A stretch of DNA of 6,744 nt from Clostridiales bacterium. GTDB lineage: Bacteria; Bacillota; Clostridia; Oscillospirales; CAG-272. The notes below the pieces were generated by a model. That model was not told the DNA's origin and searched no databases. It saw only the letters and a program-made list of their open reading frames with translations. The DNA is taken from contig JAAZGC010000144.1 in NCBI GenBank assembly GCA_012511425.1, positions 1 through 6,744 on the forward strand, in the 5' to 3' direction. Made by a program: the position numbers and the translations under genes. Shown here piece after piece: positions 1 to 6,054 of this stretch. The first letter of the stretch is position 1; each line of letters starts with the position of its first letter.

Positions 1-27
1 TGCGCTTGCGATTGATTTCTCGGAAAC

Positions 28-1317
28 TCAGTCTCTTGCGGTGTCTATCTCTCTGCCGCCGTGAAGCTGCGGGAAATAGGTTGCGAATATCTGCTTCGGC
101 GGCTCGTCGAATTCGAGTTTTAGCATAGTAATGCCCGCGATTTTATCCGGAACTTCCGCCGGCAGATTTTTAAGGATGATGCGTCCGGTCGTCTGCTCGA
201 AGTCGATGGATTCGCCGGTTGCAAGATAGGTGGCCTTCTTCAATTTCGTTCTGTAGCCGCCGAGGCTCATCGAGCCGTTCTTCGGCCAGATCCAGTTCCA
301 TACATAAACGGTATTTCCCCTTACCGTGCCCGAGCAAAGACCGTTTGTTCCTATAGTTCCCCTGCCCTTGCCGTAGAGTGCCTCGCCGTTTTCGGCAAGC
401 CAGCGTCCGGTATCGGTGAGCGGCTTTATCGCTTCCTTCGGCACCGAGCCGTCGGGAGCCGGGCCGATGTTCAGCAGCAGGTTTCCGCCGCCTCCGGCAA
501 CCGAATTGAGCATTCTGATTATCCGCTGCGAGTTGTAGCTGTAAGGAATGACCTGCTCGGAGTCGAGATATCCCCAGGAAAGACCGTTGAAGGTCATGCA
601 GGCTTCCCAGTCGCGGCTTTCTGCGTGGATGCCTTCTTCCGGCGTGCCGAAATCTTCGTCGAGCCTTGAACGGTTGTTGATGATGATATCCGGCTGAAGC
701 GCACGGAGACGCTGGTTGCGTGCGACAGAATCCCAGCCCTCCCAGTGATCCATCGGCAGGGATACGTCATACCAGAGAATGTCTATCTTGCCGTAATTCG
801 TGAGCAGCTCGGTGTTGAGCGCTTCGATATAGTCGAGGAAACGGCGGCGCGCTTCGTTGTCGTATGCGCATTTCCAGGCGTCGGGATGGTGCCAGTCCAT
901 GAGTGAGCTGTAAAAGCCTATCCGCAGATCGTATTCGCGGCAGGCGTCGACAAATTCGCGGACGATGTCGCGGTGAGGGCCGTAATTTACCGAGTTATAG
1001 GGGTTGGCTTTTGAATCCCAGAGCGAAAAGCCTTCGTGATGCCTTGTCGTCAGCACCATGTATTTCATACCGGCGGCCTTTGCCAGCGCCGCCCAATCTC
1101 TCGGCGCACCGGGCTTCGGATTAAACTCGTTCGCGAGCTTTTCGTATTCCTCTATCGGGAAATTTTCCTGTGTCATCGCCCATTCGTGATGACCGTATTG
1201 CGAATACAAGCCGAAGTGAATAAACATTCCGAAGCGGGCGTCGCGCCACCAGTCCATGCGGGCGTCGCGGGTCGAAGCAATCAGGCTTTCGTAATCGGGT
1301 TTGCTGAGAATCTTCAT
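28..1317 (-). CDS. alpha-L-fucosidase, GH29, cytoplasmic
   Basis: This 429-residue enzyme should hydrolyse terminal alpha-L-fucose from oligosaccharides by the retaining GH29 mechanism. The catalytic (beta/alpha)8 barrel runs from about residue 20 to 320. Visible family motifs are GMFIHFGLYS (30-39), TTRHHEGFSLWDSK (90-103, sugar-binding His pair), GFYSSLMDWHHPD (134-146) and ILWYDVSLP (180-188). Asp184 in the last motif is the expected nucleophile. The acid/base is not certain; Glu227, Glu228 (TPEEG) and Glu238 (DWEAC) are candidates. A short C-terminal beta-sandwich follows (about 330-405). There is no signal peptide, so it probably acts on imported fucosylated oligosaccharides in the cytoplasm. 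The ATG is preceded by AGGAGG-type pairing (minus strand, 1323-1327) at 5-nt spacing, which supports the start. It lies 68 nt downstream of the reductase on the same strand, and I see no convincing promoter in the gap, so the two are probably one operon. Family assignment is secure; linkage specificity cannot be read. Confidence 0.95.
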   Translation of the reverse strand: MKILSKPDYESLIASTRDARMDWWRDARFGMFIHFGLYSQYGHHEWAMTQENFPIEEYEKLANEFNPKPGAPRDWAALAKAAGMKYMVLTTRHHEGFSLWDSKANPYNSVNYGPHRDIVREFVDACREYDLRIGFYSSLMDWHHPDAWKCAYDNEARRRFLDYIEALNTELLTNYGKIDILWYDVSLPMDHWEGWDSVARNQRLRALQPDIIINNRSRLDEDFGTPEEGIHAESRDWEACMTFNGLSWGYLDSEQVIPYSYNSQRIIRMLNSVAGGGGNLLLNIGPAPDGSVPKEAIKPLTDTGRWLAENGEALYGKGRGTIGTNGLCSGTVRGNTVYVWNWIWPKNGSMSLGGYRTKLKKATYLATGESIDFEQTTGRIILKNLPAEVPDKIAGITMLKLEFDEPPKQIFATYFPQLHGGREIDTARD

Positions 1318-1385
1318 GACGGCCTCCTGTTCTGAATCTGATTGTATTTGGCTTATAAGATTAACCGGTTTTGTTTTGATTTCGT

Positions 1386-2507
1386 TTATTTGAGCAGCGC
1401 TTCAAGTTCGGCGGAGGCGGCGGCGAGGTCGTCGCGGATTTTTATCTTCTGCGGGCAAAGCTCCTCGCACTGTCCGCAATTCTGACAATTCGACCCTCTC
1501 TCCTCTTCTTTCATACGCCCGTAGCGCCAGCGGGCTCCGCCCTTGTCGCCGTACATATGGTAGGTGTTCCAGATCGAGAAATTGCCCGGGATGTTGACCC
1601 CGAAGGGGCATGGCATGCAGTAGCGGCAGTCGGTGCAGCCGTTTTTGACGCTGTTCAGAATATTTTGTCTTACCTGCCATACCGCGTCGAGCTCTTCTTC
1701 GGTGAGCGGTTTGAAATCAATGACGGTGCCGAGGTTATCCCTAACCTGTTCAAGCGTTGACATTCCGGAAAGGGTGTGCTTTACGCCGTCGCGGGAAACG
1801 GCGAAGCGGATGGCCCAGGAGGCGATCGACCAGTCGGGATGAAGCTTTCTGAACGGCTCCGCGATATTTTCGGGGAGGTTGGCGAGAGTGCCGCCCTTTA
1901 CCGGTTCCATTACGATTACCGGGATATTCAGCGATTTTGAGAGATCGAGTCCCTTGTCTCCGGCCTGATCGTCTATATCCATATAGTTATACTGCAGCTG
2001 GACGAATTCTACCCAGTCTTCGGTGATGTGCTTCTCGAAAACTTCGTAGCTGTCGTGGAAAGAGAAGCCCATATGGCGGATGCGGCCTTTTTTCTTCTGT
2101 TTTTTCAGCCATTCGACGGCGCCGATTTCCTTCGCCTTGTCAAAAGTGCCCTGGCTCATCGAGTGCAGAAGATAGAAGTCGATATGATCGGTCTTAAGCT
2201 TTTTAAGCTGATCTTCGAATATTTTGTCGAGGTCTTTTTCGCCTTCGTTGACCGACCAGAGGGGCATTTTCGTTGCGACGTAATACGAGTCGCGGGGGAG
2301 CTTGGAAAGATAATCTCCCACGAACGGCTCGCTTTGCGAACCTATGTAAAAATATGCGGTGTCGAAATAATTGACCCCGGCGTCTCGGGCTTCATCGAGC
2401 ATGCGGGATGCAAGGGCGGTATCGATTTTTTCGCCGTTCATCGGCAGTCTCATGCAGCCGAATCCGAGAGCGGAGACCTTGTCGCCGCACATTTCGTTAT
2501 ATAACAT
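1386..2507 (-). CDS. aldo/keto reductase with C-terminal 4Fe-4S domain
   Basis: This is a 373-residue aldo/keto reductase fused to a ferredoxin-like tail. The (beta/alpha)8 NAD(P)H-dependent part covers about residues 1-265. The catalytic tetrad is visible as Asp49 and Tyr54 (NYFDTAYFY), Lys80 (VATKMP) and His115 (YLLHS). The tail has two cysteine groups: Cys291/294/297/300 followed by Pro, and Cys341/344/347/351 followed by Pro. Two 4Fe-4S clusters are therefore likely. This architecture is widespread in anaerobic Bacillota and archaea; its physiological substrate is generally unknown, and the Fe-S tail suggests electron transfer to or from ferredoxin (inference). The ATG has a GGAGG site (minus strand, 2517-2521) 9 nt upstream and a strong promoter further up, so the start is well supported. 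It is first in a likely operon with the fucosidase and divergent from the flavin reductase gene. Sugar or aldehyde reduction is plausible from context only. Confidence 0.95.
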   Translation of the reverse strand: MLYNEMCGDKVSALGFGCMRLPMNGEKIDTALASRMLDEARDAGVNYFDTAYFYIGSQSEPFVGDYLSKLPRDSYYVATKMPLWSVNEGEKDLDKIFEDQLKKLKTDHIDFYLLHSMSQGTFDKAKEIGAVEWLKKQKKKGRIRHMGFSFHDSYEVFEKHITEDWVEFVQLQYNYMDIDDQAGDKGLDLSKSLNIPVIVMEPVKGGTLANLPENIAEPFRKLHPDWSIASWAIRFAVSRDGVKHTLSGMSTLEQVRDNLGTVIDFKPLTEEELDAVWQVRQNILNSVKNGCTDCRYCMPCPFGVNIPGNFSIWNTYHMYGDKGGARWRYGRMKEEERGSNCQNCGQCEELCPQKIKIRDDLAAASAELEALLK

Positions 2508-2550
2508 TTGAATATGCCTCCGGATATAATCGGTTTTTGCTTACGGGTTA

Positions 2551-2579
2551 ATTATACCACAAAAAATCAGCCGTGTAAA
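2551..2579 (-). promoter_or_regulatory. sigma-A promoter of the aldo/keto reductase-fucosidase operon
   Basis: Read on the minus strand there is TTTACA (2574-2579), a 17-bp spacer, and a perfect TATAAT (2551-2556). The -10 is preceded by TGG, giving an extended -10. The expected transcription start is near 2544, leaving a leader of about 37 nt with a GGAGG site at 2517-2521. The match to the sigma-70/sigma-A consensus is close to perfect. Confidence 0.85.
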
Positions 2580-2596
2580 GATTTTTCTCGAAATCT
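2579..2596. repeat. short inverted repeat next to the minus-strand -35 box
   Basis: AGATTT (2579-2584) and AAATCT (2591-2596) form 6-bp arms around a 6-nt centre. The left arm touches the -35 hexamer of the minus-strand promoter, a position where a bound regulator would affect transcription. The arms are short and AT-rich, so chance is a real alternative. Confidence 0.3.
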
Positions 2597-2615
2597 AATA
2601 TTCTTTACAAATGGT

Positions 2616-2628
2616 TCTGCATTGCAGA
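2616..2628. repeat. 13-bp palindrome between the divergent promoters, possible operator
   Basis: TCTGCATTGCAGA is a perfect palindrome with 6-bp arms around a central T. It lies 26 bp upstream of the plus-strand -35 box (2654) and 37 bp upstream of the minus-strand -35 box (ends 2579). Position and symmetry suit a dimeric regulator serving both promoters. No regulator gene is in the window, and I do not recognise the site as that of a known family. Confidence 0.4.
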
Positions 2629-2653
2629 GCGGCGCTTATTTTGCATAAAGTCA

Positions 2654-2682
2654 TTGTTTTTTTGCGGGCGGTGTGATATAAT
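2654..2682 (+). promoter_or_regulatory. extended -10 sigma-A promoter of the rightward gene set
   Basis: TTGTTT (2654-2659), a 17-bp spacer and a perfect TATAAT (2677-2682) preceded by TGA make a good extended -10 promoter. The expected start is near 2689, about 47 nt before the flavin reductase ATG. A second TATAAT overlaps the first at 2682-2687 and a third lies at 2696-2701, but neither has a good -35 at the right distance. Confidence 0.8.
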
Positions 2683-2703
2683 ATAATCGGAATAATATAA
2701 TCG
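2678..2703 (+). repeat. 12-bp direct repeat duplicating the -10 region
   Basis: ATAATATAATCG occurs at 2678-2689 and again at 2692-2703, a 14-bp period with a 2-bp gap. The shorter string ATATAATCGG also occurs at 2524-2533 in the leader of the divergent gene. The copies may reflect a local slip duplication of the -10 box or paired protein-binding half sites. Confidence 0.6.
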
Positions 2704-2735
2704 AAAAACCTCGCATTTACAGAAAGGAAGGTAAA

Positions 2736-3257
2736 ATGTCCGTATTCAGACACATAAAGCCGGAAGAGCTGCCGCTGAATCTTTTTGATGCAATCGGAAA
2801 CGACTGGATGCTCATTTCTGCAAAGGACGAAAGCACCGGCAGGTTCAATACCATGACCGCATCATGGGGCGGAGCCGGAGTGCTCTGGGGCAAGCCGTAT
2901 TTCGTCTGCGTTATCCGCCCGCAGAGGTATACTTACGAGTTTGCCGAAAAAACCGACCTTATCTCCCTCAGCTTTTTCGAAGGAGAAGAAGGGCGGAAGA
3001 TACTGAATTTCTGCGGAAGCAATTCCGGCAGAGACTGCGACAAGATTGCCGAAACCGGGCTTAAGCCGATATTTGATAAAGCAGGCTTCGTTTATTACGA
3101 ACAGGCGAAATATGCCCTTTTCGGCAAAAAGCTCTACATTCACGACCTGAAGCCCGATAACTTCGTCGATGCCTCGATCCCGAATATCCATTATAAGGCT
3201 GCCGACTACCACCGCGCATATATCTGCGAAATAACCGATATACTTGAAAGAAGCTGA
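2736..3257 (+). CDS. flavin reductase family protein, FMN-binding split barrel
   Basis: This 173-residue protein belongs to the flavin reductase-like family (flavodoxin-independent, FMN-binding split barrel, as in PF01613). The diagnostic stretch is NTMTASWGGAGVLWGKPYF (residues 38-56), where the family binds the FMN phosphate and ring, followed by IRPQRYTYEF (60-69) and the SGRDCDKI segment (97-104). The length is typical for the compact single-domain form. Such proteins reduce flavin with NAD(P)H or pass electrons between redox partners; the exact donor and acceptor are unknown for this subgroup. No signal peptide or membrane segment is present, so it is cytoplasmic. AAGGAAGG (2724-2731) lies 4 nt before the ATG and supports the start. 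It is the first gene behind the rightward promoter and is divergent from an Fe-S aldo/keto reductase, a possible redox partner by context only. Confidence 0.92.
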   Translation: MSVFRHIKPEELPLNLFDAIGNDWMLISAKDESTGRFNTMTASWGGAGVLWGKPYFVCVIRPQRYTYEFAEKTDLISLSFFEGEEGRKILNFCGSNSGRDCDKIAETGLKPIFDKAGFVYYEQAKYALFGKKLYIHDLKPDNFVDASIPNIHYKAADYHRAYICEITDILERS

Positions 3258-3278
3258 TATAAAAAACCGTTTTTTATA
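3258..3278. repeat. AT-rich perfect palindrome in the flavin reductase-GtaA-like gap
   Basis: Directly after the flavin reductase stop codon there is a perfect 21-bp palindrome with 10-bp arms (TATAAAAAAC and GTTTTTTATA) around C3268. In RNA it would make a weak hairpin with an A-run pairing a U-run and hardly any G-C base. It could attenuate read-through, protect an RNA end, or be a protein site. It is not a standard terminator, since it lacks a GC-rich stem and a separate T-tract. Confidence 0.45.
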
Positions 3279-3283
3279 AAATT

Positions 3284-3305
3284 AAGGAAGGAATTAATGT
3301 TATGA
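3284..3305 (+). promoter_or_regulatory. ribosome binding site with a two-codon ORF overlapping the real start
   Basis: AAGGAAGG (3284-3291) is followed by ATG at 3297, which opens a two-codon frame ATG-TTA-TGA (3297-3305). Its stop overlaps the ATG of the next gene at 3302. The Shine-Dalgarno spacing is 5 nt to the first ATG and 10 nt to the second, so ribosomes could load on the short frame and restart at 3302. The start at 3302 is fixed by protein similarity, since the family motif begins at residue 3. Confidence 0.45.
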
Positions 3306-5218
3306 ATCTTCGCGCTCCTTCGATACCGCTTATTACGGTGGACCCGTATTTTTCCGTATGGTCGCCGACCGAAAAGCTCTACGACAGCGTTCCGGTTCAC
3401 TGGACCGGCAAACCGAACACCCTCCTCGGAACCGTTTATATCGACGGCGAGGGTTATCGGTTCATGGGGCTTTCCGACCTGCCCGTGATCGAACAGACGG
3501 GCTGCCGGATCAACGCGCTCAGCACCAAATACAAATTCGAAAACGAGAAGATCTCGCTTCAGGTCACCTTTACAACGCCTCTGCTTCCCTACGACCTGCA
3601 GCTGATGAGCCGTCCGGTTTCGTATATGCGGACCGAATGGGAACCGCTCGACGGCAGGACGCACAGCGTTTCAATCAGCGTTGAGGCGACGGAAGAGCTT
3701 TGTCTCAACCTGCGCGGGCAGTCTCCGGTCGAAGCCGAGATAGTCCGCTTCAACGAAGAAGACACCGTTTTGGGCGTCCGGATCGGAAACACCGTGCAGA
3801 AACCGCTGCACTGCTCCGGCGACGACATCCGCATCGACTGGGGTCGGTTCTATCTTACAGTCACCGGCGAAAACGCCGCCGTAAGCTGCGGGGAGTATAC
3901 AGACAAAGACGGAACGATGACATCGGTCAAAGCCGCCAGCGGCGGCCGCGAAGCCCTCTTTGTCTTCGCATACGACGATATCGAATCGATAATGTATTTC
4001 GGCCGTCCGCTCAAGGCTTACTGGCGGAAGAGCGGCTTTGATATAAAGGAAGAAATACTCCGCGCCTGCGCCGCTTACGGGGATTACCTTTACGGCGCCT
4101 GCCAGGCTTTCTCCCGCTCTCTGCTCTGCCATGCGCTCGAAGACGGCGGCGAGGAATACGCCGATATCTGCTCTCTCGCCTACCGCCAGACCTGCGCTGC
4201 GCATAAGCTCGTTTACGACGAAAACGGCGAGACGCTGTTCATCTCTAAAGAATGCTTCTCGAACGGCTGCGCCGCGACCGTCGATATCTCATATCCGTCG
4301 ATGCCGCTGTTTCTCTGCTACAATCCCGAGCTTATAAGAGGCATGATGCGGCCGATATTCAAATTCGCCCGCTCGGACGACTGGAAATTCGATTTCGCAC
4401 CGCACGACTGCGGCCAGTATCCGCTCCTTAACGGTCAGGTCTACGCAGACTCGATAGAAAATCAGATGCCGGTCGAAGAAAGCGGCAATATGCTGCTGCT
4501 TGCGGCGGCGGTTTCGATAGCCGACCGCGACGCCGGATTTGCCGCCGACAACATGGATCTTTTGTCGAAATGGGTGGAATATCTCGTCGAATACGGCGAG
4601 GACCCCGGCCATCAGCTCTGCACCGACGACTTCGCCGGACACCTCGCGCACAACTGCAACCTCAGCCTTAAGGCTATAATGGGTATTGTCGGATACGCGA
4701 TCATACTCGACATGCTGGGAGACAAAGACGCCTCTGCGTCATACATGGAAAAAGCGCGGCAGATGGCGGCTTCCTGGATAAAGCGCGCAGCAAACGGCGA
4801 CGGCAGCTATCGTCTTGCCTTTGACCGCCCCGGAAGCTGGTCGATGAAATACAACCTTGTCTGGGACAAGCTGTTCGGCACGAATATCTTCCCGCGGGAA
4901 GTTATCGAAAGCGAGCTTGCATCGAACCTTCGACGGATGAATCCTTACGGAATGCCGCTTGACTGCCGCAACACCTATACAAAGTCCGACTGGCTTGTCT
5001 GGGTTGCGACTCTTGCCGGTTCCCGAGAGCAGTTCCGGGAATTTATCCGTCCGCTCTGGAATGCTTACAACTATATGCCTTCCCGCGTTCCGATGACCGA
5101 CTGGTATGACACCGTCACGTCAAGGCAGATCGGGTTCCAGCACAGGGCGGTTCAGGGCGGACTTTACATAAAACTGCTCGAAGTGTCCGGGAAGATGAAA
5201 TACCGATTCAGAAAATAA
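3302..5218 (+). CDS. glutaminase A-like protein (DUF4964/DUF5127/DUF4965/DUF1793), cytoplasmic
   Basis: This 638-residue protein has the full domain order of the family named after fungal glutaminase GtaA. DUF4964 covers about residues 1-60 (RAPSIPLITVDPYFSVWS at 4-21), DUF5127 about 70-290, DUF4965 about 290-450 and DUF1793 about 455-630. Conserved motifs are FSNGCAATVDISYPS (319-333), FAPHDCGQYPLLNGQ (365-379), MPVEESGNM (389-397), DDFAGHLAHNCNLSLKA (442-458), YNLVWDKLFGTNIFP (517-531) and GFQHRAVQGG (611-620). By family knowledge the C-terminal half is an all-alpha six-hairpin barrel like that of many glycosidases. Unlike the longer secreted Bacteroidota and fungal relatives it has no signal peptide; the N-terminus enters DUF4964 directly. 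Glutaminase activity is inherited from distant homologues and is doubtful. The neighbouring fucosidase and NagB-like gene make a glycan substrate at least as plausible. It follows the flavin reductase gene by 44 nt, likely in one transcript. Confidence 0.9.
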   Translation: MNLRAPSIPLITVDPYFSVWSPTEKLYDSVPVHWTGKPNTLLGTVYIDGEGYRFMGLSDLPVIEQTGCRINALSTKYKFENEKISLQVTFTTPLLPYDLQLMSRPVSYMRTEWEPLDGRTHSVSISVEATEELCLNLRGQSPVEAEIVRFNEEDTVLGVRIGNTVQKPLHCSGDDIRIDWGRFYLTVTGENAAVSCGEYTDKDGTMTSVKAASGGREALFVFAYDDIESIMYFGRPLKAYWRKSGFDIKEEILRACAAYGDYLYGACQAFSRSLLCHALEDGGEEYADICSLAYRQTCAAHKLVYDENGETLFISKECFSNGCAATVDISYPSMPLFLCYNPELIRGMMRPIFKFARSDDWKFDFAPHDCGQYPLLNGQVYADSIENQMPVEESGNMLLLAAAVSIADRDAGFAADNMDLLSKWVEYLVEYGEDPGHQLCTDDFAGHLAHNCNLSLKAIMGIVGYAIILDMLGDKDASASYMEKARQMAASWIKRAANGDGSYRLAFDRPGSWSMKYNLVWDKLFGTNIFPREVIESELASNLRRMNPYGMPLDCRNTYTKSDWLVWVATLAGSREQFREFIRPLWNAYNYMPSRVPMTDWYDTVTSRQIGFQHRAVQGGLYIKLLEVSGKMKYRFRK

Positions 5219-5266
5219 TGTCTGCGAATATCCCGAGATAAATCAATAACAACTGGTGCAATTAAC

Positions 5267-6037
5267 GTGAAAAAAGCATTGCGTTCGTTTATTTATGCCG
5301 CCGCTGCCGCCGCCTTTCTGTTCTCGCTTTCCGGCTGCTTCTTCAGCAGGGCTGTCGAAGGAGATAAAAACGTCCTTCCGCGCACATACTCGCTCGACGC
5401 GGGTGCTCCGTGGATAATCGAAGTCGCCGATATCGATCTGGATTGGCTCGGAAATGTCAAAAATTATATCACTCTTGACGAAAGCCTTGAAGACACATTG
5501 GTAATCACCACCGATGAAAATATTTTCAACTCGCTGAAAGTCGATATCGAAGAATATACGGTAAAGATCAGGGGCGACCGGAACAAACGCTTCGCACCTT
5601 CCGAGTTTGAAATCGCAATCGGAGTTCCGACGGCTTCCCTTTCGGCAGACGGCGGATTTGTGATAAACGCATCGATTCCCTCGTCGACACCGGCTAAAAG
5701 CCTTGCGCTGACGATAAAAGGCGGGGCTGAGATAAACCTCGTCTGCGATATGCTTGAATCGCTCTCTCTCGATGTCAACGGCGCCGCCGACGCAAATCTT
5801 GAGGGCAGCTGCAGCGCGCTTAAAGCCAGTTTCGCCGGCGCAGGTTTCCTGCACGCCTTCCCTCTGCAGACTGAAACAGCCGAAATCACGGTAAACGGAG
5901 CCGCGTCGGCGGAAGTCAGCGTTTCCGGCAGTCTGAAAGCCGTTATAAACGGCGCCGGGGATATAAAATACAAGGGAGAACCGCAGGTAGACCGGATTGT
6001 GAACGGCGCCGGATCGGTCGTTCCTTACAGCGGTTAA
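5267..6037 (+). CDS. lipoprotein with GIN-type beta-helix domain (DUF2807)
   Basis: The 256-residue product starts with a lipoprotein signal: Lys2-Lys3, a hydrophobic run including six alanines (11-16), and the lipobox LSGC with Cys24 as the lipidated residue. The mature part resembles the head GIN domain (DUF2807, PF10988). A segment with LVITTDENIFNSL (78-90) is followed by repeats of the form hydrophobic-x-(N/G/A)-G-(A/G)-(A/G), with glycine pairs near residues 152, 172, 191, 211, 229 and 247. The spacing of 18-20 residues fits successive turns of a parallel beta-helix. The end, GAGDIKYKG then IVNGAGSVV, is typical for the family. Function is unknown; a surface adhesive or structural role has been proposed for the family. 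GTG is taken as start because it gives a complete signal peptide and no ATG lies in frame just upstream. No good Shine-Dalgarno is seen (only GGTG at 5255-5258), so translation may be weak. It lies 48 nt after the GtaA-like gene. Confidence 0.88.
   Translation: MKKALRSFIYAAAAAAFLFSLSGCFFSRAVEGDKNVLPRTYSLDAGAPWIIEVADIDLDWLGNVKNYITLDESLEDTLVITTDENIFNSLKVDIEEYTVKIRGDRNKRFAPSEFEIAIGVPTASLSADGGFVINASIPSSTPAKSLALTIKGGAEINLVCDMLESLSLDVNGAADANLEGSCSALKASFAGAGFLHAFPLQTETAEITVNGAASAEVSVSGSLKAVINGAGDIKYKGEPQVDRIVNGAGSVVPYSG
5297..5314 (+). repeat. imperfect GCC triplet run encoding six alanines
   Basis: Six alanine codons in a row, five of them GCC and one GCT, lie in the hydrophobic core of the lipoprotein signal peptide. 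Slippage would change the length of the core by whole residues without a frameshift, so export efficiency, not the reading frame, would vary. Confidence 0.6.
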
Positions 6038-6051
6038 CGGTCGGATATATT
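6024..6051 (+). promoter_or_regulatory. possible weak promoter for the NagB-like gene
   Basis: CTTACA (6024-6029) and TATATT (6046-6051) are separated by 16 bp and match the sigma-A consensus at 4 of 6 and 5 of 6 positions. The site overlaps the 3' end of the lipoprotein gene, and its start near 6058 would fall inside the hairpin at 6055-6075. It would allow independent expression of the NagB-like gene. AT-rich sequence can give such matches by chance. Confidence 0.25.
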
Positions 6052-6054
6052 TAT

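Noticed and set aside
1363..1370. AACCGGTT palindrome between the reductase and the fucosidase
   Set aside because: It is only 8 bp with no extension of symmetry and no T-tract, so neither terminator nor operator can be supported.
1328..1385. Possible separate fucosidase promoter (TACAAT and TATAAG on the minus strand)
   Set aside because: Neither hexamer has an acceptable -35 sequence at 16-18 bp, so read-through from the upstream promoter is the simpler reading.
2028..2504. Open frame of 158 codons on the plus strand inside the aldo/keto reductase gene
   Set aside because: It lies wholly opposite a gene with a complete catalytic tetrad and gives no recognisable protein.
2525..2530. TATAAT on the plus strand in the aldo/keto reductase leader
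   Set aside because: No -35-like hexamer lies 16-18 bp upstream, and the region is already the leader of the divergent gene.
3206..3664. Open frame of 152 codons on the minus strand spanning the flavin reductase-GtaA-like junction
   Set aside because: It runs opposite the conserved N-terminus of the GtaA-like protein and the flavin reductase end, with no domain resemblance.
3671..4204. Open frame of 177 codons on the minus strand inside the GtaA-like gene
   Set aside because: It is the complement of conserved DUF5127/DUF4965 coding sequence and has no supporting ribosome site or domain.
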